The notes below the pieces were generated by a model, which searched no databases, was not told the DNA's origin, and saw nothing but the letters and a program-made list of their open reading frames with translations. A DNA stretch of 64,000 nucleotides from Haloglomus irregulare. Lineage in GTDB: Archaea; Halobacteriota; Halobacteria; Halobacteriales; Haloarculaceae. The position numbers and the translations under genes were made by a program. The DNA lies in NCBI RefSeq assembly GCF_007421925.1, contig NZ_QMDX01000006.1:62001-126000 (forward strand), in the 5' to 3' direction. The number at the start of each line of letters is the position of its first letter. The stretch's first letter is position 1. Below, in pieces: positions 16,208-25,423 of the stretch.

Positions 16208-17695
16208 ATGAGCAGGCAAGAACGGACGACGACCGTTGGACAGCTCCCGACGCCGACGACCGGGGAATCGCGCGTGCCGGCGGCGCTGACACGGCTCGTC
16301 TGGCTCCTGTGGGTCGGGAGTCTGGGCGTGCTCGCCGCTCGGCTCTGGACCGGCGAGGGCTGGCGGGTCGCGGGACTCGTCGCCATCGATGGACTCACCG
16401 TCGTGATGTGGACGGCGGTCACGTTCTTCAGCGGCATCGTCCACAGCTACTCGCGGCGGTACATGGCCGGGGAGCGAGCCACCGACCGGTTCTTCGGCGG
16501 CGTGTTCGCGTTCACGCTGGTCGTGCTGGTCCTGGTCGCGGCCGACCACCTCGTCCTGTTCGCCGTCGCATGGGTCGCGATGGGACTCCTGATGGCCGAC
16601 CTCGTCGGCCACGTCGACGGCTGGCCGCAGGCGGGGGCCGCGGCCGGTCTCGCACGCCGGTATTTCCTGGCGGGCGGCGGGCTGTTGGCGGTCGCCCTCG
16701 CGGCGCTCTGGTGGGCCACCGGCGCGACGACCGTCTCCGGCGTCGCGGCGGCCGTCGGGACCGCCCCGCCGGCCGTCCTCCTGTTCGCCGCCGTCGCCCT
16801 GCTGCTGGCCGCGATGGTCCAGTCGGCGCTGGTGCCGTTCCACGGGTGGCTCCTCTCCTCGATGACGGCGCCGACGCCGGCCTCGGCGCTGATGCACGCC
16901 GGCTTCGTCAACGCCGGCGGCATCCTCCTGGTCCGGTTCGCGCCGGTCGTCACTGCCGACACCCGCTTGATGCTCGCGGTCCTGCTCGTCGGGGCGGCGA
17001 GCGCGCTGTTCGGGAAGCTCCTGAAGTCCGTCCAGACGGACGTCAAGGGACAACTCGGCTGCTCGACCGTCGGGCAGATGGGGTTCATGATCATGCAGGT
17101 CGGCCTGGGCTTCTTCGGGGCCGCCATCACCCACCTCGTCCTGCACGGCTGCTACAAGGCGTACCAGTTCCTCGCGTCGGGGAGCCGGGTCGACCACGAG
17201 AGCCCGGCGGCGACGAAGACGACCGGGCGGGCCGGGGTCGCCGACGTCGCCGTCGTCGTCCTCACCGCGCTCGCCGGTGGTGCCCTGTTCGCCGTGCTCA
17301 CCGGCAAGGGCACCGCGCTGGACGGCGGCCTCCTGCTCGCAGGGCTGGCGGTGCTGACGGTGCTGCACGCCGCCCGCGGGGTCGTCGCGCACACCGCCGC
17401 CCCCGCCACGGTCCGCTACGGCGCCCTCCCGGCGGTCACCCTCGTCGCCATCGCGGTCTACGCCGCGATGTATCGCTTCGTCGAGGGACTGCTCTCGGGG
17501 CTGCCCGCGGTCGGCCAGTCCGTCGAGCTGACGGCGGTCCACGGGCTCGTCGCCGCGGCGTTCCTCGTCGGCTACCTCGCCATCGAATCCGGCGTCTACC
17601 GGCGCAGCCACCGGCTCTACGTCGCGCTGTTGAACGCGTCCCAGCCGTCGACCGATACCCTGCTGACGACCACGGAGGACTACGATGACTACTGA
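16208..17695 (+). CDS. dabB: DabB-type proton-conducting membrane subunit (NuoL/MrpA-like)
   Basis: 495 residues from the ATG at 16208; the frame is open from an ATG at 16142, but the intervening codons (gta, cga, cat, caa) are unlike this genome. About 13 membrane segments. The proton-channel family core is clear: SGIVHSYSRRYMAGE, LVPFHGWLLSSMTAPTPASA, LMHAGFVNAGGILLVRFAPV and VKGQLGCSTVGQMGFM. DabB conducts cations and energises the DabA catalytic subunit, with which it forms the Dab complex that accumulates bicarbonate. The C-terminus overlaps dabA by 11 bp, confirming an operon. Confidence 0.9.
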   Translation: MSRQERTTTVGQLPTPTTGESRVPAALTRLVWLLWVGSLGVLAARLWTGEGWRVAGLVAIDGLTVVMWTAVTFFSGIVHSYSRRYMAGERATDRFFGGVFAFTLVVLVLVAADHLVLFAVAWVAMGLLMADLVGHVDGWPQAGAAAGLARRYFLAGGGLLAVALAALWWATGATTVSGVAAAVGTAPPAVLLFAAVALLLAAMVQSALVPFHGWLLSSMTAPTPASALMHAGFVNAGGILLVRFAPVVTADTRLMLAVLLVGAASALFGKLLKSVQTDVKGQLGCSTVGQMGFMIMQVGLGFFGAAITHLVLHGCYKAYQFLASGSRVDHESPAATKTTGRAGVADVAVVVLTALAGGALFAVLTGKGTALDGGLLLAGLAVLTVLHAARGVVAHTAAPATVRYGALPAVTLVAIAVYAAMYRFVEGLLSGLPAVGQSVELTAVHGLVAAAFLVGYLAIESGVYRRSHRLYVALLNASQPSTDTLLTTTEDYDDY

Positions 17696-20096
17696 ATCCG
17701 GCATCGAAGACAGTATCGACGCGGTCGGGTCCGTCTGGCCGCTCCACTCGTTCGTGACGGCCAACCCGCTCGCCGGGTTCGAGGACCGGCCGTTCCACGA
17801 GGCCGTCGACGACGCCGGGCGGCTGCTCGGCGGCGACGGCTACCCCGGCCCCCCGGTCTTCCGCCGGGCCTGGGAGCAGGGCCGCATCGACCCCGACGTC
17901 ATCGAGGCCGGGCTGACCGCCCACGGGTACGACGGCGACCCCGAGGCGTCGCTCGACCGCATGGCCGAGACGGCCGACGGTGCGGCTGGAGCGACCACCG
18001 CGGCCGACACGGCCACCGACCGCGTCGACGCGGTCCTGACGAAGTGGCTGGCCGCCTTCCTCGACCAGGGCCGGGCGGAGTGGGCCATGCCGAACCGCGA
18101 GGACGGCTTCTACGACGCGTTCCGCACCGTGGCCTCGCACGACGGGACGGTCCCGGACGCGGGCGCCATCGCCGACCTCCCGGACGACCCGCTCGACGCG
18201 ATTCGCGACCGGCTGGTCGACTGCCCCATCGACGACTGGCCGGCCGTCTTCGAGTACCAGCTGGCCGCGCTCCCGGGCTGGACTGGGTTCATCAAGCAGC
18301 GCGCCGCCGACGGCGACGCCTGGCAGTCGGCGTACCCCATCACGCTGTCGGGCTATCTGGCGGCCAGGCTGACGCTCGCGGACCTGTTCGACGCGCCGCT
18401 GGCACCGCCGGAGGACCCGGACGGGGACGGCGCCGCCGCGGAGATTCCGCTGCCCGAGGTCTGGCTGACCGCGTGGGAGGCGAGCTACCGCGGCGAGCTG
18501 GTCGAGGCGGTCACCGACGCGAGCGAGGCCGCCGCCGCGGCGCCCGACGGGGGGCGCCCGGACGCCCAGCTGGTGTTCTGTATCGACACGCGCTCGGAGA
18601 TCCTCCGCCGCCACCTGGAGGGGACCGGCGACTACGAGACCCACGGCTACGCCGGGTTCTTCGGGATCCCGATGCGCCACGCCGGCTACGGCGCGGACGT
18701 CGCCGTCGACGCCTGTCCGCCCATCCTCGACGCGCAACACCGCATCGCGGACCGCCCGGACCCCCTGGCCGACGAGGGGCGCGACGACCACGACCGCTGG
18801 CGCGGCGCCCTGGCGGCCGCCCGGACGGGCATCAAGCGTCTCAAGACGAACGTCGCGACCGTGTTCAGTTTCGTCGAGAGCGCCGGCGTCGGCTACGGGG
18901 CCGCCCTGGCCGCCCGGACGCTCCATCCGGGCCGCGTCCACGACCTCCGCGACGGGGCCGACGAGCGCGTCCCGGACGAGCACGAGTTCTGCGAGCCGTC
19001 GGTCGACTACAACCCGGACTCCGTCCGCGAGCTCCGCGAGGGGCTCACCCTCGACGAGAAGGTCGAGTACGCGGCGACCGCGTTCGAGCTCATGGGCTGG
19101 GACGAGTTCGCCCGCCTCGTCGTCTTCACCGGCCACGCGAGCGAGACGGCGAACAACCCGTTCGGTTCGAGCCTCGACTGCGGGGCCTGTGCGGGCAACC
19201 CCGGCGGCCCGAACGCGCGCGTCCTTGCGGCGATCTGCAACGACGACGCCGTCCGCGCCGGGCTCTGCGACCGCGGCATCGACGTCCCCGACGACACCGT
19301 CTTCCTCGCCGGCGAGCACAACACGACGACCGACGAGGTCGAGCTGTACGCCGGCGACGTGCCCGAGAGCCACGCCGAGGCCCTTGACAGGCTGCGTGCC
19401 GACCTCGAGACGGCTCGCGCCGGCGCGGCCGCCGAGCGCGCCGGCGACATGGGCGCGGCCGCCGACGCGGGCGTCCGCGAGACGGAGCGCCGCGCCGCCG
19501 ACTGGGCCGAGACCCGCCCGGAGTGGGGCCTGGCCGGCAACGCCGGCTTCGTCATCGGCCCCCGCGAGCTGACCGACGGGCTCGACCTCGACGGCCGCAC
19601 GTTCCTCCACTCCTACGACCCGTCGGCCGACCCGGACGGCGACGCCCTCGAGGCCATCATGACCGGGCCGATGGTCGTCACCCAGTGGATCAACACGCAG
19701 TACTACTTCGCGACGGTCGACAACGCGGTCCACGGCAGCGGCTCGAAGGTGACACAGAACCCCGTCGGCAACGTCGGCGTCTACCAGGGCAACGGCGGCG
19801 ACCTGATGACGGGCCTCCCGGCACAGTCCCTGATCGGCACCGACGGCCAACCCTACCACCAGCCGCTCCGCCTCTCGACGGTCGTCCACGCGCCCGTCGA
19901 GCGCGTCACGGACGTCCTCGGGGACAACGAGAACGTGGCCGAACTGCTGGACAACGGCTGGCTCTCGCTGACCGTCGTCGACCCGGCGGAGCACCGCGTG
20001 TTCCACTACCAGGGCGACCTCGAGTGGTCGACGGTCACTCCGGAGATGGGGACCGCCGCGGCCACGGCAACGACGCCCCCGGTCGCGGACGACTGA
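17685..20096 (+). CDS. dabA: DabA, DUF2309 inorganic-carbon-accumulation subunit
   Basis: 803 residues, the DUF2309 (PF10070) length. N-terminus VWPLHSFVTANPLAGFEDRP is the family signature. The beta-carbonic-anhydrase-like zinc site is complete: C299 and D301 (LVFCIDTRSE), H484 (FTGHASE) and C499 (LDCGACAG), with the same 15-residue spacing between His and second Cys known from bacterial DabA. C-terminal stretches ITGPMVVTQWINTQYYFAT-like and QNPVGNVGVYQGNGGDLMTG are also family landmarks. DabA is a peripheral membrane protein thought to hydrate CO2 unidirectionally, driven by DabB. In a presumably heterotrophic halophile it may feed carboxylases. Confidence 0.93.
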   Translation: MTTESGIEDSIDAVGSVWPLHSFVTANPLAGFEDRPFHEAVDDAGRLLGGDGYPGPPVFRRAWEQGRIDPDVIEAGLTAHGYDGDPEASLDRMAETADGAAGATTAADTATDRVDAVLTKWLAAFLDQGRAEWAMPNREDGFYDAFRTVASHDGTVPDAGAIADLPDDPLDAIRDRLVDCPIDDWPAVFEYQLAALPGWTGFIKQRAADGDAWQSAYPITLSGYLAARLTLADLFDAPLAPPEDPDGDGAAAEIPLPEVWLTAWEASYRGELVEAVTDASEAAAAAPDGGRPDAQLVFCIDTRSEILRRHLEGTGDYETHGYAGFFGIPMRHAGYGADVAVDACPPILDAQHRIADRPDPLADEGRDDHDRWRGALAAARTGIKRLKTNVATVFSFVESAGVGYGAALAARTLHPGRVHDLRDGADERVPDEHEFCEPSVDYNPDSVRELREGLTLDEKVEYAATAFELMGWDEFARLVVFTGHASETANNPFGSSLDCGACAGNPGGPNARVLAAICNDDAVRAGLCDRGIDVPDDTVFLAGEHNTTTDEVELYAGDVPESHAEALDRLRADLETARAGAAAERAGDMGAAADAGVRETERRAADWAETRPEWGLAGNAGFVIGPRELTDGLDLDGRTFLHSYDPSADPDGDALEAIMTGPMVVTQWINTQYYFATVDNAVHGSGSKVTQNPVGNVGVYQGNGGDLMTGLPAQSLIGTDGQPYHQPLRLSTVVHAPVERVTDVLGDNENVAELLDNGWLSLTVVDPAEHRVFHYQGDLEWSTVTPEMGTAAATATTPPVADD

Positions 20097-20267
20097 GTCC
20101 CGCCACGGGCCGTTCGTGGAGATGAGCGGGCGGCCCCACGAACCGGGATACGTCCTACTGGTGGTGCGTTCCCGTTTTCCGTCGGGCTGTCAGTTGTTCC
20201 ATCGGTCATCCCGGGAGAACACCGCGGCGGACACGCTACGGCGCCGACGCGGCCCCCGGGCGGCGGC
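20097..20267. other. Short convergent intergenic gap
   Basis: 171 bp between the convergent dabA and DUF5518 genes. Nothing beyond GC-rich sequence is visible; no clear T-tract terminator. Confidence 0.3.
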
Positions 20268-20669
20268 TCAGGCCGCGTCGGCCCGGCCCTCGCGGAACTC
20301 CTGCCCGACGTAGACGCCGAGGTAGCCACCGAGCGCGCTGAGGCCGACATTCCACGCCAGCACGAGCAGGAGGACCAGGCCGAAGGCGAGGACGCCGAAC
20401 CCGGCGCCCACCGCGCCCGGCCCGCCCACACGGCCCATCATCATGCCGCCCATCAGGCCGAAGGCGCCGAAGGCGAAGACGAGCAGGACGAACGGGAGCG
20501 TCGCGATGGCCCCTGAGATGGCGCCGACGCGGGCCCCGTCGCCGCGGCCCTGTTCCTGGAGGTAGCCGGCGACGGCTCCACCGAGCAGTGCCGAGAAGCC
20601 AGTGAACGACAGGACGATGGTCACGGCGGCACCGGCGAGCGCGTTCAGCAGCGTGTCTCCCTGACCCAT
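20268..20669 (-). CDS. DUF5518-like membrane protein
   Basis: 133 residues from the ATG at 20669 (MGQGDTLLN); a further in-frame ATG at 20684 adds 5 residues. Three to four hydrophobic segments with glycine zippers (LGGAVAGYLQEQGRGDGARVGAISGAIATL, then FAFGAFGLMGGMMMG, then VLLLVLAWNVGLSALGGYLGVYVG). The GYL-x(n)-GARVGA-x-SGA pattern is the haloarchaeal DUF5518 hallmark. Cytoplasmic membrane; no function known. Confidence 0.78.
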   Translation of the reverse strand: MGQGDTLLNALAGAAVTIVLSFTGFSALLGGAVAGYLQEQGRGDGARVGAISGAIATLPFVLLVFAFGAFGLMGGMMMGRVGGPGAVGAGFGVLAFGLVLLLVLAWNVGLSALGGYLGVYVGQEFREGRADAA

Positions 20670-20739
20670 ACCCGTGGTAGTCACGCCCGGCGGTATGAAC
20701 CTCGGGGTCGGATGGGTGGGCGTCGCACCCGGGCGGGGC

Positions 20740-21144
20740 TCAGGCGGGTTCGTCGACGGCCTCGGCCTCGGCGACCCGTTCGGTCAGGTCCGTCGTCGAC
20801 AGCATCCCGACCACCTCGTCGTCCTTCGTGACGGGGAGGTGGTTGATCTCCTCGGCGACGAGCCGCTCGGCAGCGGCCGCAAGCGTCGCCTCCGGGTCGG
20901 TCGTCACCACGTCGGTCGTCATGTAGTCGCCGACGGTCGCGTCGCTGGGGCGGCCGTCCTCGGCCGCCAGCTCGACGATATCGGTCGAGGTGAAGATGCC
21001 GATGGGGTGGCAGTCGTCGTCGATGACGACGAGGGACTTGATCTCGGTCTCCAGCATCCCGCCGGCGGCCTCGTCGACGGGGGTCTCTGCGGCCAGTGTC
21101 AGCACGGGAGAACTCATCCGGTCGGCGACGGTCGTTCGAACCAT
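20740..21144 (-). CDS. Two-CBS-domain protein
   Basis: 134 residues made of one Bateman pair: CBS1 (about 5-60, DRMSSPVLTLAAETPVDEAA ... IGIFTSTDIVELA) and CBS2 (about 70-125, VGDYMTTDVVTTDPEATLAA ... VVGMLSTTDLTERVA). CBS pairs bind adenosyl compounds (AMP, ATP, SAM) and regulate partner proteins. No fused effector and no obvious operon partner. Confidence 0.9.
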   Translation of the reverse strand: MVRTTVADRMSSPVLTLAAETPVDEAAGGMLETEIKSLVVIDDDCHPIGIFTSTDIVELAAEDGRPSDATVGDYMTTDVVTTDPEATLAAAAERLVAEEINHLPVTKDDEVVGMLSTTDLTERVAEAEAVDEPA

Positions 21145-21229
21145 ACCCCTCCATTGAGCCCGGACGGGTTAGCTGTTGGCCCGGTTGCGGGGACGGCTTT
21201 ACTATCGCCCGGCAGCTATCCGAGAAGCG

Positions 21230-21457
21230 ATGCTTCCGGGACGAACGCTACCGGGACAGTACCCGGGCGAGGACGTCATCGAATCGACCCACGAGGGCGC
21301 CGCGGACGGGGCCGAGGCGGGGAGCCGGTTCGGGCCGCTCGGCGCGGGTGTCGGGGCCGGGTTCGGCGCCGCCCTCGGCTTCGTCGGCGGCGTGCTCCAC
21401 GACGCGACGGTGACCGGGGACGACCAGAGCGACGTCGCGGGCGAAACAGACGGGTGA
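21230..21457 (+). CDS. Small glycine-rich protein coupled to RNase H-like gene
   Basis: 75 residues from the ATG at 21230. An acidic N-terminus (PGQYPGEDVIESTHEGAADG) is followed by a glycine-zipper hydrophobic segment (GAGVGAGFGAALGFVGGVL, residues about 40-58) and an acidic tail. Probably a small membrane-inserted protein. Its stop overlaps the next start (gtga), so the two genes are translationally coupled. No family recognised. Confidence 0.6.
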   Translation: MLPGRTLPGQYPGEDVIESTHEGAADGAEAGSRFGPLGAGVGAGFGAALGFVGGVLHDATVTGDDQSDVAGETDG

Positions 21458-21912
21458 CGCCGTCCGCCCTGGGCACGTCGCTGGTCCTCTCGTTCGACGG
21501 GAGCGTCCGCTACGGCCCGGCGAACGCGACGCCGACGGGCGCCGGTGTCGGCTACGTCGTCAGCGAGGGCGAGCCGCTCGTGGTGGGGTCGTGGGCGCCC
21601 GCGGCGTTCGTCTCCAGCACCCACGTCGAGTACCGGGCGCTGGTGGCCGGGGCGCGCGCCGTGGCAGCACTCGCCGAGCACCGCGACGTGGCGAGCCTCC
21701 ACGTCCGCGGGGACGCCGCCGCCGTCGTGGACGCGGTCGACCCGGCGCGGGCGGGCGAAGCGGGTGACGAGGTGACCCGGCGGCGCGTCGCCGAGGTCCG
21801 TGACCTGTTCGCGCCCATCCCCGAGGTCACGTACCGGACGGTGAGCCGGGGGCGCAACGAGCGGGCCCACGAACTCGCACGGCGGCCGCACGAGGCGGGT
21901 CGGCCGGAGTGA
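21454..21912 (+). CDS. rnhA: RNase H-like protein (RNase HI fold)
   Basis: 152 residues from a GTG overlapping the previous stop. LVLSFDGSVRYGPANATPTGAGVGYVV is the RNase HI first strand with the catalytic Asp; STHVEYRALVAGARAVAALA carries the catalytic Glu (N-x-A-E-Y-x-A-L family pattern, here THVEYRAL); SLHVRGDAAAVVDAV holds the third acidic residue (GDA/SDS position). YRTVSRGRNERAHELARR is the final acidic/His region. This type degrades RNA in RNA-DNA hybrids. Haloarchaeal members with this layout are annotated ribonuclease HI; activity here is inferred. Confidence 0.85.
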   Translation: MTPSALGTSLVLSFDGSVRYGPANATPTGAGVGYVVSEGEPLVVGSWAPAAFVSSTHVEYRALVAGARAVAALAEHRDVASLHVRGDAAAVVDAVDPARAGEAGDEVTRRRVAEVRDLFAPIPEVTYRTVSRGRNERAHELARRPHEAGRPE

Positions 21913-21934
21913 CCGGCGGGCGGGGACCGGCGAC

Positions 21935-23833
21935 TCAGTCGTCGGCGCTTGCGGGGTCGGCGTCCGCCTGTGCGGCCCAGAGGTCGGCGTACTCCCCGCG
22001 CTGGCCGAGCAGTTCGCCGTGGGTCCCCCGCTCGACGATCTCGCCGTCGTCCATCACGACGATGCGGTCGGCGCTCTGGATGGTCGAGAGCCGGTGGGCG
22101 ATGACGAACGCGGTGCGGTCCTCGACCAGCCGGTCGATGCTGGCCTGGATGCGCTCCTCGGTCTCCGTGTCGACGTCGGAGGTGGCCTCGTCGAAGACGA
22201 TGATGGCCGGGTCGTTCAGCAGCGCGCGGGCGATGGCCAGCCGCTGGCGCTGGCCGCCCGACAGCTTCACGCCGCGTTCGCCGACCAGCGTGTCGTAGCC
22301 GTCCGGCAGGTCGGTGACGAACGCGTGGGCCTCGGCCGCCTTCGCGGCCTCGACGACCCGCTGGCGCTCGCCGTCGCCGCCGCGGCGCTCGGCCGCCAGT
22401 GCCTCCCGGTCCCCGTACGCGATGTTCTCGGCGACCGTGCCGGAGAACAGGTACGGGTTCTGCTCGACGATGGCCACCGACTCCCGGAGCGCCCCGAGGT
22501 CGTACTCCCGGACGTCGACCCCGTCGATGCGGACGGCCCCCCCGTTGACGTCGTGGAAGCGGGGGATGAGCTTCAGTAGCGTCGATTTGCCCGCGCCCGT
22601 GGCGCCCGCCAGCCCGACCGTCGCGCCCGCGGGCACGTCGAGCGAGACATCAGTGAGGACGGGCTCGCGGTCGCCGTAGGAGAAGGTCACGTCGTCGAAC
22701 GTCACGTCGCCGGCGACCGACTCGGGGCGGTGCGGGTCCGGCGGGGAGGTGATGGTCGGCCCCTGACCGAGGATGCCGAAGACGCGCTCGGCGCTGGATT
22801 TGGCCTGCTGGTACTTGTTGGCCGAGCGACCGATCCGCCGCATCGGGGAGTAGAGCCGGCGCAGGTAGAGGAAGAAGAGCGTGAAGGTCCCGGCCTCCAG
22901 CGCCCCGGGCGTCCCGAGGATGATGTCCAGCCCGCCGACGTACAGCACCAGCACGAAGACGACGCCCGTCAGGAGCCGGAGCCCGGCGAAGAAGGCCCGC
23001 CGGATGCGGAGCGCGGCCACCTGCTCGTCGTGGTAGGCCTGGCTCTGCTCGGCCACCCGGTCGCGCTCGAAGGCGTACCGGTTGAACGCCTTCACCACGG
23101 CCGCGCCGCCGAGGTTGTTCTCCAGCCGGGTGTTCAGCCGCGCGACCGTCTCCCGGATGGACTTGTAGCGCGGTTCGATCCAGGTGAGGAACCACGCGCT
23201 CGCGGCGCCGATGACGGGGACCGGGGCGAGCGCGATGGCCGCCAACTTCGGCGACGTGAGGTAGAGGATGACCCCGATACCGCCGACGGTGGCGACCACC
23301 CGGATGACCTGCCGGAACTCCGTGTTGAGGAACGACTCCAGCCGGTTGATGTCGCTGTTGAGGATCGATAGCATCCCGCCGGTCTGGTGGTCGACGAAGA
23401 AGTCCATCGAGAGGTGCTGGATGTGGTCGTACGTGTCGTTCCGGAGGTCGCGCTGGATCTTCTGGGCCGCCGACTGGAGGAGGTAGCGCGAGGCGAAGCG
23501 GGCGGCCGACCGGAGCAGGTAGGCGACGACCGCGATGAGGACGAGCTGTTCCAGCAGGGCGATGCGGGCGGCCTCGCCGGTGATGGTGCCCGATGGGAGC
23601 AGCCCGGCGTCGGTGAGGAGCCCGGATCCGCCCGAGCCGAGGATGACCCGGTCGATGGCCGCCGCGACCACCAGCGCCGGTATCAGCCGCATCACCCGCG
23701 TCAGCACCGCCCCGAGCACGCCGACCGACAGCCGCGGCCAGTACGGCCGCGTGTAGCCCAACAGGTTCCGCATCGGGTGGCCGTCCACGTTCTCGCGGAC
23801 GTCCTCGAAGCCGCCGTGCTCGTCTGCCATCAT
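21935..23833 (-). CDS. ABC transporter, fused permease and ATPase (exporter type)
   Basis: 632 residues from the ATG at 23833 (MMADEHGG; the second ATG at 23830 is equally possible). Six membrane segments in the first 330 residues, then the ATPase: Walker A GATGAGKST, Q-loop VEQNPYLFSG, signature LSGGQRQRLAIARALLNDP, Walker B IIVFDEATSDVD, H-loop VIAHRLSTIQ. A half-transporter that works as a homodimer, or heterodimer if a partner exists elsewhere. MsbA/MDR-like lipid or drug export is usual; the substrate is not predictable. Confidence 0.92.
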   Translation of the reverse strand: MMADEHGGFEDVRENVDGHPMRNLLGYTRPYWPRLSVGVLGAVLTRVMRLIPALVVAAAIDRVILGSGGSGLLTDAGLLPSGTITGEAARIALLEQLVLIAVVAYLLRSAARFASRYLLQSAAQKIQRDLRNDTYDHIQHLSMDFFVDHQTGGMLSILNSDINRLESFLNTEFRQVIRVVATVGGIGVILYLTSPKLAAIALAPVPVIGAASAWFLTWIEPRYKSIRETVARLNTRLENNLGGAAVVKAFNRYAFERDRVAEQSQAYHDEQVAALRIRRAFFAGLRLLTGVVFVLVLYVGGLDIILGTPGALEAGTFTLFFLYLRRLYSPMRRIGRSANKYQQAKSSAERVFGILGQGPTITSPPDPHRPESVAGDVTFDDVTFSYGDREPVLTDVSLDVPAGATVGLAGATGAGKSTLLKLIPRFHDVNGGAVRIDGVDVREYDLGALRESVAIVEQNPYLFSGTVAENIAYGDREALAAERRGGDGERQRVVEAAKAAEAHAFVTDLPDGYDTLVGERGVKLSGGQRQRLAIARALLNDPAIIVFDEATSDVDTETEERIQASIDRLVEDRTAFVIAHRLSTIQSADRIVVMDDGEIVERGTHGELLGQRGEYADLWAAQADADPASADD

Positions 23834-23927
23834 ACGGGATACGGGACGGAGGCGAAAATACCCCGCGATGGCGGCGCCGACCGGCGACGACCGGAACACC
23901 CGTGCGTCCGCGCTCCCCACCGTCGGC

Positions 23928-24173
23928 ATGGTCCACGACCGCGTTCACGCCCGCGAGCCCCACGACCCGGAGAACTGGCGCGTCGGCGTCATCCGGGCGG
24001 TGACCGAGCGCGACGGCCACGCCGTCTTCGTCGTCGCTCCCGAACAGGACGCCGGCGGCACCGTCGACCTCATGCTGACGTTCGACGTCCGGGACCTCGT
24101 GCTGCGCCGGCTGGGCGACGGCGAGCCGGTCGGGCAGCGGGTCTGGTTCCGGAAGCGAGGAGAGGGGGGCTGA
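23928..24173 (+). CDS. Small conserved haloarchaeal protein (DUF7861-like)
   Basis: 81 residues from the ATG at 23928. The chain reads as a small beta-barrel-like fold: REPHDPENWRVGVIRAVTERDGHAVFVVAPEQ, then VDLMLTFDVRDLVLRRL, then GQRVWFRKR. Divergent from the ABC transporter (94 bp between starts). I recall similar short haloarchaeal proteins annotated only as DUF7861; not verified here. Confidence 0.65.
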   Translation: MVHDRVHAREPHDPENWRVGVIRAVTERDGHAVFVVAPEQDAGGTVDLMLTFDVRDLVLRRLGDGEPVGQRVWFRKRGEGG

Positions 24174-24262
24174 CCCCGGAGCGCCGGTACGGCCGTCGCA
24201 CGGTGGACTGCCGGCTCCACACCGACCCAACCGCTACACCACGGGCGGACAGAGCGGTGGTC

Positions 24263-24985
24263 GTGACCACGCTCTCTGACGCGGTTCGGCGCTTCCGCGG
24301 GGGCCGCCACGCCGTGCCCCCGTTCTTCGACGGCGCCACCGACGGCCCGCTGGCGGTCGGCCGCGAGCTCTTCGAGAACTCGCGGATCATCGAGCTGCCG
24401 GACGGACGCGACCTGGGCTACGCCGAGGCGGGCGACCCGGACGGCAGCCCGTACGCGCTGGCGTGCGCCGCCGAGACCTCGGAGCGGACGCCCCGGGTCG
24501 CGGTCGGCTGCGGCGTCGGCCCGATGGAGGCCGTCCCCGTTCGCGAGCGCGGCACGCGCCCGGCGTCGTCCGGTCGTACCTCCGGGCCGAGGAGGTCGCC
24601 GGGCGGTACGTCCCGAGCGGCTGCTGGAGCGCCGGGCGGCGACCGCCGCCACCCACGACGCGGACGACTGGCGCGGGGAGGTCGGACAGCTGCTCGTCGC
24701 GACCGCCGTCGCCGCCCGGCAGGGGCACGGCAACGAGCATCTCGTGACCGACCTGCAGCTCTATGCCGGGAACTGGGGGTTCGACCTGGGCGACATCGAC
24801 GCGCCCGTCGGCCTGTGGTACGGCCGCCAGGACCGGCTCGTCCCTCGGCGCGGGGCGGTACCTCGAACGGGCCATCCCTACGGCGGAGGCACAGTTCCAC
24901 CCGGACTACGGCCACGTCTCCGTCGTCGAGGAGAACGAGTCCGCCATCGTCGGCTGGCTGCGGCGCCGACGAGGCCGGGGCGTGC
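24263..24985 (+). pseudogene. Alpha/beta-hydrolase, decayed
   Basis: The N-terminus in one frame (from a GTG at 24263) reads like an alpha/beta hydrolase start: RIIELPDGRDLGYAEAGDPDGSPY. The oxyanion and nucleophile-elbow section is missing. Downstream pieces lie in different frames: LLERRAATAATHDADDWRGE then DIDAPVGLWYGRQDRLVP (about 24618-24845), then after another shift LERAIPTAEAQFHPDYGHVS and ENESAIVGWL (about 24863-24962). The catalytic Asp/His loops (YGRQD, YGHVS) are recognisable but not in one frame. At least two frameshifts plus an internal deletion: a dead gene. Confidence 0.75.
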
Positions 24986-24987
24986 GG

Positions 24988-25281
24988 TCAGTCGTCCGCC
25001 GGGGTGGCCGCGGTGCCGGCGTCCGCCGGGTCGTCGTCGACCGTCACCCGCCAGGTCGTCGCGTTCGTGTACGCCCATCGCTCGACGACCAGCCCCTCGC
25101 GCTCGCCGAGGTCGGGCATCAGGTTCCCGATCTGTGAAGCGGTCATCCCCACGTCGTCCGCGATGAACTTGCTCTTGCAGTAGAACTCCCCGTCGGCCGC
25201 CTCCTGACGAAGATATCGCGCCAGCCGCTCGGCGTCCATCTCCGATTCCGCGTCCGCATCGGCGCTCCTCTGTACGCTCAT
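24988..25281 (-). CDS. Small winged-helix-like protein (DUF7123-like)
   Basis: 97 residues. After a short acidic tail, residues 14-80 read as a wHTH: MDAERLARYLRQEAADGEFY, KSKFIADDVGMTASQIGNLMPDL, then VVERWAYTNATTWRV. I recall haloarchaeal DUF7123 proteins with this layout; not verified. It could be a DNA-binding regulator. The start at 25281 sits close to an AT-rich stretch with partial inverted repeats (ctgtttga at 25302-25309, tcaaacag at 25327-25334), a possible operator in its promoter. Confidence 0.7.
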   Translation of the reverse strand: MSVQRSADADAESEMDAERLARYLRQEAADGEFYCKSKFIADDVGMTASQIGNLMPDLGEREGLVVERWAYTNATTWRVTVDDDPADAGTAATPADD

Positions 25282-25423
25282 CGTACCCCATCCATGGAAG
25301 GGCTGTTTGAACGACCTTCCGTAAACTCAAACAGTCGTTTGAGTCCCCAGATCATGGGGTGGTTATGTCCGTTAGAGACGCTGTTTCCGGTTCTTTCTGT
25401 AACCACGGCGAGAAAACCGTGTA

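Noticed and set aside
17436-20006. 856-codon open frame antisense to dabB/dabA
   Set aside because: It mirrors the third codon positions of dabA; its sequence is Val/Gly/Arg rich with no domain, while the plus frame gives complete DabA.
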